From Gammaproteobacteria bacterium (GTDB taxonomy: Bacteria; Pseudomonadota; Gammaproteobacteria; UBA6429; Thiohalophilaceae): a stretch of DNA of 39,216 nt. This document shows, one piece after another, positions 33,574-39,216 of the stretch; positions within the stretch are counted from its first letter, which is position 1, and each line of letters begins with the position of its first letter. The position numbers and the translations under genes are program-made. Where the stretch lies: assembly GCA_016194635.1 (NCBI GenBank), contig JACQBC010000028.1:1-39216 (forward strand), in the 5' to 3' direction. Below the pieces are notes generated by a model, which saw only the letters and a program-made list of their open reading frames with translations, was not told the origin of the DNA and searched no databases.

Positions 33574-33639
33574 TTTGCAACTCCTATTTAAATATAAAGT
33601 TAGTCATATCAAGTTCACGCCTTTATTGTCGGGCGCCAT

Positions 33640-35652
33640 TTACCTCGTACCCGGCAGCTTGGCCAAGCTATTGGCCAGGTTATCACTGGTATCGCGCATC
33701 TTCCCCATAAGAGCGTCCAAAGACGAGTATTGCTTGAGTAAGCGTTGCTGGGTTGCAGCCAGATGGCGTTCCATCTGGTCACGTTGACCCCCGATATCTT
33801 TAATCCGGGTGTCATAACCCTTATTACGGGTTGCGATAATCCCTTGGTTACTTAAATAATCGTCCAGCACCGCCGACAATTGTTCGGCAACCCCACGAGA
33901 AAACACCACCTCGCCGCGATCCCCGGTTTTGCCCCCCAGCACTTCAACTTGTAACCCATAAGCCGCTTTTCGGCCGGTGAGTCGATTACCCGATCCCTCG
34001 GCCGGTTCGTTACCGAGGGTACCGGCAATATCGGTACCCGCAATCCCTTCGGCCGGATCGATACCCAGCCCACGAATATCCGCATCCGCCGCGATAATGT
34101 CGACCTGAGACTGACTGCCACGTTTCGCGGATTCGATCACCAGTTGATCGGCGACATAACGCACCGTGACGGCAGCCCCGCTGCGTTTGAGGCTGTTGTC
34201 GCCATTGATCTGGCGGGTCAGTTCCGCGGCGATGGTTTTGCCATCGGGATATTCCTTAGCCGGCATGACAATCGGCCCGGAGGTAACCCCGTCCACCTTG
34301 ATGATAAAACTATTTTTTTCGCCGTCCAGGGTATAGGCGTCTAGATCCCCACTACTGGCGCCAAGGTAATAACCGTGTGTCGGTAACTGTGAAACCCGTA
34401 GCGCGTAAGACCCCATCGTCGAATTATCGTTGGCGGTCAAAAACTTCACTAACGGATCGGTGCTTGACCCGGTGCGCGAAAATAAGTGGGTAACTTCATC
34501 GAAGTTATCATTAATCGCCTTGGCGAGTTTAGAATCATCAACGGTTAAACTGCCATCGCGTTGGATGTCGATGCCGATACTGGCGAGGGAAACCAAGTTT
34601 TTATTAATCCCGCCGAAAGAACTGCCATTAACCCGCCGGATCTGATCGACGATACCGCGAATAGTCGCGTCACCCGCCAAGGGACCCGCTTGTTTGGTTT
34701 TTGGGTCCACCCCCGCAACACTCTGCATGACTGTATTGAGTTCGTTAAACGCCTTTACAAATCCCTGCACCGATTCCTTTACAGCGGAGCCGTCAAAACG
34801 AGTGCTGATCCGTACCGTATCAGAGTTGGTCGTATCCTTTAGTTTGAGTGTTACTCCTTGAATGGCGTTTTCAACTTCATTTGAGTCACTGCTTATTTCA
34901 ATACCATCCAACATAATAACTGCGTTTTTGGCGTGCACCGTCTCGGAAAGATTTTGGCCCACCGTATCGCCACGGGTGAGATCGTAACTAAAGCGTGATA
35001 AGCCGGCGTTATCGTTGTTATTACCGTCGGCGTCATCGGCGATAATCCGCAGTTGGTTATGTTCGCCAGAAGCAAGCGCGGAAATCACCAGCCGATAACC
35101 GTTACCATCGTTTATTATTGAAGCGTGCGCACCCAGATTGGCTTGGTTAATCGCTGCGGCGATTCCGCGTAAAGAATTATTACTGTCGTTAATCTCCAGG
35201 GTTTGGGTACTGGACTTTGGATTGGATTCAAACTGCCGAGTTTGAGGATTAAAACGGCCGAATTGAACAGTGAGTTTACCGTTGCCCATGGGTTCAAGAT
35301 CAGAATCAAAGACCGTTGAGGTAAGCCGTTGGGCGCGCGCTAACTGCACCACTTCAAGTTGATAATCACCGTCTTGCGCGTCGTGATTGGCGCTGACCTC
35401 GACCACGTCGTCGTTGGAACTCTTGGCGGCTATCTTGTGTAATTCATTGCTCTCGCGCAATCCTTTAACGCTGGTTTGAAACTCGGCGAGCGCACCGCGA
35501 AAACTGCCCAGCGCGGAGATATCCGCTTGCAACTTCGCTTCCTGGCGCGCCAAGCGCGTTTCCACCGGCAGACGCTCCGCGGTCACCAATTTGTTTACCA
35601 GACCGTCAACGTCCATTCCACTGGAACCCCCGGTTGGACTGATGCCTGGCAT
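33640..35652 (-). CDS. fliD: flagellar filament cap protein FliD, unusually long
   Basis: The 670-residue protein has the FliD N-terminus (SPTGGSSGMDVDGLVNKLVTAERLPVE, LGSFRGALAEFQTSV) and C-terminus (DLGGQ-type RIKDIGGQRDQMERHLAATQQRLLKQYSSLDALMGKM). Typical FliD is 450-480 residues; the extra length lies in the middle (about 330-600), where surface D2-D4 domains are variable, and includes a second DGEKNSFIIKVDGV unit like those of hook-associated proteins. I chose the ATG at 35652, preceded by GAGGAG. It caps the filament and guides flagellin insertion; the exposed domains can bind surfaces or mucins. A sigma-54 site and a hairpin precede it. Confidence 0.94.
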   Translation of the reverse strand: MPGISPTGGSSGMDVDGLVNKLVTAERLPVETRLARQEAKLQADISALGSFRGALAEFQTSVKGLRESNELHKIAAKSSNDDVVEVSANHDAQDGDYQLEVVQLARAQRLTSTVFDSDLEPMGNGKLTVQFGRFNPQTRQFESNPKSSTQTLEINDSNNSLRGIAAAINQANLGAHASIINDGNGYRLVISALASGEHNQLRIIADDADGNNNDNAGLSRFSYDLTRGDTVGQNLSETVHAKNAVIMLDGIEISSDSNEVENAIQGVTLKLKDTTNSDTVRISTRFDGSAVKESVQGFVKAFNELNTVMQSVAGVDPKTKQAGPLAGDATIRGIVDQIRRVNGSSFGGINKNLVSLASIGIDIQRDGSLTVDDSKLAKAINDNFDEVTHLFSRTGSSTDPLVKFLTANDNSTMGSYALRVSQLPTHGYYLGASSGDLDAYTLDGEKNSFIIKVDGVTSGPIVMPAKEYPDGKTIAAELTRQINGDNSLKRSGAAVTVRYVADQLVIESAKRGSQSQVDIIAADADIRGLGIDPAEGIAGTDIAGTLGNEPAEGSGNRLTGRKAAYGLQVEVLGGKTGDRGEVVFSRGVAEQLSAVLDDYLSNQGIIATRNKGYDTRIKDIGGQRDQMERHLAATQQRLLKQYSSLDALMGKMRDTSDNLANSLAKLPGTR

Positions 35653-35698
35653 ATAACTCCTCATCACGCGGGTGATAAAAATCTTAGGGTAAAGGGTG

Positions 35699-35721
35699 GC
35701 CGGTCCCGGCAAGGGACCGGC
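35699..35721 (-). promoter_or_regulatory. hairpin at the start of the fliD leader
   Basis: GCCGGTCCC and GGGACCGGC form a perfect 9-bp stem around a five-base loop. It begins within a few bases of the start site predicted from the sigma-54 promoter, so the transcript would carry a stable 5' hairpin. It could also stop read-through from flaG, though there is no T-run. Confidence 0.6.
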
Positions 35722-35734
35722 TCACAAGTGGTTA

Positions 35735-35750
35735 TGCAAATCTAAGACCA
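35735..35750 (-). promoter_or_regulatory. sigma-54 promoter of fliD
   Basis: On the minus strand TGGTCTTAGATTTGCA has GG and GC ten bases apart with a TTTGCA minus-12 box, directly after the flaG stop. The start site would be near 35725. Confidence 0.6.
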
Positions 35751-35753
35751 GCT

Positions 35754-36191
35754 CTAGGCTTTGATCTCTAATAACATCCCTTTGGTTTGCACATCCTGAT
35801 CGTTCATGAACTCCTTGATCCGTTTGGCAAGTGCCAGCATTTCCTCGCTGGGGATTTGCCGTATTACCTCGTCATTTGTTACATCAATCACCTTTACAAC
35901 CACCTCACCGGTCTGGTCGTCTACATGAAAATCCAGATTCCGGCGCGAATGTTGCACATAGGTTTGCAACTCGCTGACAACCTTTTCGAACGCGTCGCGT
36001 GAGACCTTGGTCTGTTCGGCGGCCGCTGCCTTGGCATCCGACATCTTGGCCAAATGGTCGACGGCAGAAACTTGCCGATCCTTGGCGTTGGTTGGTTCGA
36101 CCTCATGGACCCGGGTTACCGCAATCTCACCGCTCCTGTTGCTACTCGTGCTTACCAGCGAGGGCAGGCTTGCTATGGATTCGCTAGCCAT
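35754..36191 (-). CDS. flaG: flagellin-associated protein FlaG
   Basis: This 145-residue protein has a disordered N-terminal half and the FlaG C-terminus: VQHSRRNLDFHVDDQTGEVVVKVIDVTNDEVIRQIPSEEMLALAKRI, visible in the parts LDFHVDDQTGEVVVKVID and IRQIPSEEML. FlaG influences filament length in several genera by an unclear mechanism. AGAGAGGT precedes the ATG. It lies between fliC and fliD as in Pseudomonas and Vibrio. Confidence 0.93.
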   Translation of the reverse strand: MASESIASLPSLVSTSSNRSGEIAVTRVHEVEPTNAKDRQVSAVDHLAKMSDAKAAAAEQTKVSRDAFEKVVSELQTYVQHSRRNLDFHVDDQTGEVVVKVIDVTNDEVIRQIPSEEMLALAKRIKEFMNDQDVQTKGMLLEIKA

Positions 36192-36209
36192 AACGTTTTA
36201 CCTCTCTTG

Positions 36210-36250
36210 GTAAAGTGTGCGGAATCATGACACCCCGCGCACCCGTTTAC
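36210..36250 (-). terminator. hairpin between fliC and flaG
   Basis: GTGTGCGG (36215-36222) pairs with CCGCGCAC (36235-36242), with one G-U pair; outer arms GTAAA and TTTAC extend the structure. It starts just after the fliC stop and could act as a partial terminator, letting fliC be made in excess over flaG. There is no T-run. Confidence 0.4.
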
Positions 36251-36252
36251 GC

Positions 36253-37683
36253 TTAGCGCAGTAACGACAAGACGCTTTGCGGGGCCACATTGGCCTGAGC
36301 CAACATCGCCGTACCGGCCTGTTGCAGGATCTGTGAACGCGTGAGATTTGCCGTTTCCTGGGCATAATCCGCATCACTGATACGCGAACGGGCAGCGGTC
36401 AGGTTTTCCGAGTTGGTTGACAGGTTCGCAATCGTCGAACTGAAACGACTCTGAATAGCACCAAACTTGGCACGTTGTGCATTGGCTGTATTCAACGCTG
36501 AGTCGACCACCGCCATCGCCTTGTTGGCGCCCGCCACCGTGCTGATATCGATCTCTTGCACGGAATTCAGGTGCGAGGCTTCTTGTGGATTGGTGACACT
36601 GGCGCCGGGATTACCCATCACGCCAAAGGACTTGTCGGAATCAAAGGTAACCTTACCGCTAATGACCGCCTTATCAGCCGTCTTATCCGCACCCAGCACC
36701 ACGCCATCGACATTGACGTTACCGGAATTGGCGTTGACGGTATCGCTCAGAACAATGTTATTACCGGTGTTGTTCACCAGGGTAATCCCTTTATTGTCTT
36801 CGCTGACACGCGCCGTCACACCGGTCTTGGAAGCCACGTCATTGAACGCCGTGACCGCCGCCGATAGACCTTCGTTACCTTCGCTACCCGCGAGGGTGAA
36901 AGAGATCGACTGAGCCTGTTTGTTGTCGGATTGAATATCCAGTGTATACGCGCCTGCGTTACTGAAGTTAATTTCCATTTCGGTACGGGCAAAAGCGCGC
37001 ACTCCAGTTTCATTGGTGAGCGCAGATACTTTTTCTGCGACAACTTTGGAACTGGCACCGGGATCAATCTTGACCGTTCGGGTTCCTAAACTACCTGCTA
37101 CCGTTAAGCTATCGCCGTTGGCATAACGATTTTCCGTTCCTGCTGAATCGCGCATCCCTTCGACGCGGTGGTTACCGAATTGGTCAGTACGGAAGTTATT
37201 GGTGGTAGTCTGGATCGTTTGGTTGGCATTGGCACCGACCTGGAAGGCCGCGGTTCCAAAGGTTCCATCCAAAAGTTTTTGACCGTTGAACTCGGTATTG
37301 GTCGCGATACGATCCAATTCCTGCACCAATTGACCCACTTCAGATTGTAAAGCTTGGCGATCCGAGGCGGAGTTAGTGGCATTGGCGGATTGCACCGACA
37401 ATTCACGCACGCGTTGCAGAATATTACCCGATTCGGATAACGCACCTTCAGCGGTTTGAGCCAATGAGATACCGTCATTGGCGTTGCGCACGGCTTGATT
37501 CAAACCGCGGATTTGTGAGGTAAACCGCTCAGAAATCGCCAACCCGGCAGCGTCATCTTTGGCGCTGTTGATACGCAGCCCCGAAGACAACCGTTGCAGA
37601 GAAGTCCGCAATGCTTCTTGCGAAGTATTGAGGTTGCGCTGCGAATTGAGCGACATGATATTAGTATTAATGACCTGTGGCAT
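36253..37683 (-). CDS. fliC: flagellin
   Basis: The 476-residue protein has the conserved D0-D1 ends of flagellin: [19 protein letters not shown] and [25 protein letters not shown] at the start, and [22 protein letters not shown], then a closing [16 protein letters not shown]. The middle (about 190-370) is the variable, surface-exposed part. I chose the ATG at 37683, with AGGAGTAGG just upstream; the longer open frame covers the promoter region. It is a single-copy gene in this window and is followed by flaG, fliD and fliS. Confidence 0.97.
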   Translation of the reverse strand: MPQVINTNIMSLNSQRNLNTSQEALRTSLQRLSSGLRINSAKDDAAGLAISERFTSQIRGLNQAVRNANDGISLAQTAEGALSESGNILQRVRELSVQSANATNSASDRQALQSEVGQLVQELDRIATNTEFNGQKLLDGTFGTAAFQVGANANQTIQTTTNNFRTDQFGNHRVEGMRDSAGTENRYANGDSLTVAGSLGTRTVKIDPGASSKVVAEKVSALTNETGVRAFARTEMEINFSNAGAYTLDIQSDNKQAQSISFTLAGSEGNEGLSAAVTAFNDVASKTGVTARVSEDNKGITLVNNTGNNIVLSDTVNANSGNVNVDGVVLGADKTADKAVISGKVTFDSDKSFGVMGNPGASVTNPQEASHLNSVQEIDISTVAGANKAMAVVDSALNTANAQRAKFGAIQSRFSSTIANLSTNSENLTAARSRISDADYAQETANLTRSQILQQAGTAMLAQANVAPQSVLSLLR

Positions 37684-37767
37684 GACGCCTACTCCTATTA
37701 CGTTTGCCCAGCACACCGATAAGCGTTGCGGCGGGGCGATTACACATAGCGGATATACATTCAACCT

Positions 37768-37783
37768 GGCAATGTATTTACCG
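37768..37783 (-). promoter_or_regulatory. candidate sigma-54 promoter of fliC
   Basis: On the minus strand CGGTAAATACATTGCC has GG and GC ten bases apart and TTGC, but the rest of the minus-24 box is poor. The leader would be about 75 bases. Confidence 0.4.
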
Positions 37784-37795
37784 CTGCCGCAAAAA

Positions 37796-37822
37796 GTAGC
37801 GTCCGCCGGTAGGGGCACTTGA
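37796..37822 (-). promoter_or_regulatory. candidate sigma-28 promoter of fliC
   Basis: On the minus strand TCAA (37822-37819), 15 bases, then GACGCTAC (37803-37796), five of eight bases of GCCGATAA. The minus-35 matches the perfect site at 7696-7722, but the minus-10 is weak. Confidence 0.35.
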
Positions 37823-38000
37823 TAGCGGGAAGAAATTTCCCACCGCGCCCGAGGTAAGGCCGAAACTTATGTAACTTATTGATATTTATATAAAATAATA
37901 TGGATCGCACGGTTTGACGAAGTACCGTGGTGCTGCCCAGGAGGGTGTTTTCGCCGTGATCTGGCTCACGGCCTGGGTTTAGAACGATTATTGTAGGGTC

Positions 38001-39035
38001 TTATTGTTTCGGTGCGGCATCGATTACCGCGAGCAGTTCCGCCAGTGCATTGGGATCAAGAAGAGTGGCGGCATCACCGCGATCCCACAGCAGGTATTTC
38101 ACATTACGCTCGCGGGCATAGCCCAGTAGGCTAGTCCACACGGTCGACTTGGCAGGGCTTTTAATCCCCGTATCATTGACCGCGATAACACCAAACAACG
38201 GCGCACGATCCTTCATGCTGTTATAAAACGGTTGATACACGCTTTGCCAACGCGGGTCGTCTACGCGTAATTCCGCCCCACCCATGACCACGCCGCTGTT
38301 GACTATACCATTGGCAATCTCGGTGTTGATTTTATTATCCGTCATGGACGCTATCGACCAAAAAACCTTCGAGCTAACAAAACTGCTCCTGGCTGAACTC
38401 AGCAGTGTTATCACTACGTCACGATAGGATTCATTGTTATACGCGTACTTAGCCCGCAATGGATCGCTAAGTTGGATATTCGGCGGCTGAATGATCAGCC
38501 CTTCAAAATTTGCTTCAATGTCGAGATGGGCGGCCAGTTCCGCGTACAGACTATTTAAGCGATCAACCACGTAGTTATCCCAGATTTTCAACAGTTGCTC
38601 GCCGTTGGGAAGGGTTAGCACCATTTGGTTTTGCCACAAATAATCGGGGACAACTTTGCTGTCAGCCCGCGGCTGGAGATCAATTTGCACAATAAAATAT
38701 TTTTTCTGGGTGGCGACAGCGGATAGATCAGCACGGATCTGCGAAAAATCATAATTGCCGATACTGGGTTCTAATTCCACCCAGCTATAATGTTTCACCA
38801 CTCCCCGAATATTGGGGTTGGAGGCAAACTGGTTAATTTGCGCGTAGGTGTCTTTGGCGCTAACTACAATATAATGACCGGGATGGGATTTATTCGTGGC
38901 GGGGATAAGCGCTGCTTGGCTTTTGGCTGCGGTCACCGCGACGGCAGGAGACGACGCCGCGGGTGTGGTATCTCGCCCCCCACCACAACCCGTTAATAGC
39001 GTTGCTACTAAAACGCTTGCTGCACTGTATTTCAT
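38001..39035 (-). CDS. lipoprotein with probable glycosidase-like barrel
   Basis: The 344-residue protein has a lipoprotein signal (SVLVATLLTGC, Cys17) and a Ser/Ala/Pro-rich linker. The mature part looks like a beta/alpha barrel of glycoside hydrolase type: IRGVVKHYSWVELEPSIGNYDFSQIRADL is the typical opening of GH-like domains in which W-E-P lines the first barrel strand, and FEGLIIQPPNIQ, FWSIASMTD and YLLWDRGD are later strands. The usual paired catalytic Glu residues cannot be pinned down, so activity is uncertain. It stands beyond the flagellin promoter, on the same strand, and I do not recognise a family name. Confidence 0.7.
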   Translation of the reverse strand: MKYSAASVLVATLLTGCGGGRDTTPAASSPAVAVTAAKSQAALIPATNKSHPGHYIVVSAKDTYAQINQFASNPNIRGVVKHYSWVELEPSIGNYDFSQIRADLSAVATQKKYFIVQIDLQPRADSKVVPDYLWQNQMVLTLPNGEQLLKIWDNYVVDRLNSLYAELAAHLDIEANFEGLIIQPPNIQLSDPLRAKYAYNNESYRDVVITLLSSARSSFVSSKVFWSIASMTDNKINTEIANGIVNSGVVMGGAELRVDDPRWQSVYQPFYNSMKDRAPLFGVIAVNDTGIKSPAKSTVWTSLLGYARERNVKYLLWDRGDAATLLDPNALAELLAVIDAAPKQ

Positions 39036-39216
39036 CCCGCCACGCTCACCTTGAATAATTCTGGAACAGTCATCAACTTGGTAGATCGGCTTTCACTGAA
39101 TAGTATTCCTAACCGCTTCACTTTGGTTATTTTACCATCAATATGTGCATAATCCCAGTTCACATTCTATATTATAGGCGCAGTGGGGATGGGTAAAACA
39201 CCCTAGGCATTTAGAT

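Larger units (their letters stand above)
37684..38000. other. flagellin promoter region
   Basis: No gene was seen in these 317 bases. They hold two candidate fliC promoters (one sigma-54-like, one weak sigma-28-like), and an AT-rich stretch near 37870-37900 that may bind FleQ or another activator. The far end is the 3' flank of the lipoprotein gene. Confidence 0.6.

Noticed and set aside
37684-37720. ACCGATAA on the plus strand resembling a FliA minus-10 box
   Set aside because: No matching minus-35 at 15 bases and no plus-strand gene follows.

Overview
The window reads as a chromosomal segment of a motile gammaproteobacterium. The main evidence is a polar-flagellar gene set of the FleQ/FleS-FleR type (fleQ-fleS-fleR-fliEFGHIJK and fliC-flaG-fliD-fliS-fliT-pilZ), a separate fliA and a complete chemotaxis operon. 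No tRNA, rRNA or CRISPR array was seen. The exact genus cannot be told from the sequence alone.

Positions 1-5700 are an accessory region full of small toxin modules and gene debris: a 5'-truncated Rhs tip with a PD-(D/E)XK-type nuclease domain and a probable immunity gene; a three-gene regulator-antitoxin-ParE operon resembling PaaR-PaaA-ParE; a 16-residue stub of a CHC2 zinc-finger-like gene cut by paired IS21-like ends; a VapBC pair whose promoter lies between two near-identical palindromes and whose toxin has Lys in place of a conserved acidic residue; an exported metallo-beta-lactamase-fold hydrolase; and a GH13 alpha-amylase-family pseudogene with internal deletions and frameshifts.

Positions 5700-10100 hold an uncharacterised gene, a Sel1/SPOR protein and a DUF1249 protein that share what looks like a perfect FliA promoter, and an operon of a large membrane protein plus a von Willebrand A-domain lipoprotein with no function I recognise. 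Positions 10081-19193 hold fliA (minus strand) and the chemotaxis genes STAS-cheY-cheA-cheW-mcp-cheR-cheD-cheB (plus strand), headed by a FliA-type promoter. From 19305 to 38000 everything is on the minus strand: fliK to fliE, fleR, fleS, fleQ, a porin plus a small phosphate-binding-like protein, then pilZ, fliT, fliS, fliD, flaG and fliC. A lipoprotein with a probable glycosidase-like barrel closes the window.

The promoters visible by eye give a coherent hierarchy. fleQ has a sigma-70-like site; fleS, fliA, fliK, fliD and possibly fliC have GG-N10-GC sigma-54 sites; the chemotaxis operon, the DUF1249-SPOR pair and possibly fliC have sigma-28 sites. FleQ and FleR are both sigma-54 activators encoded here, so the window contains most of the regulatory chain from master regulator to filament and sensory genes. 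All promoter calls are pattern matches by eye and are not measured.
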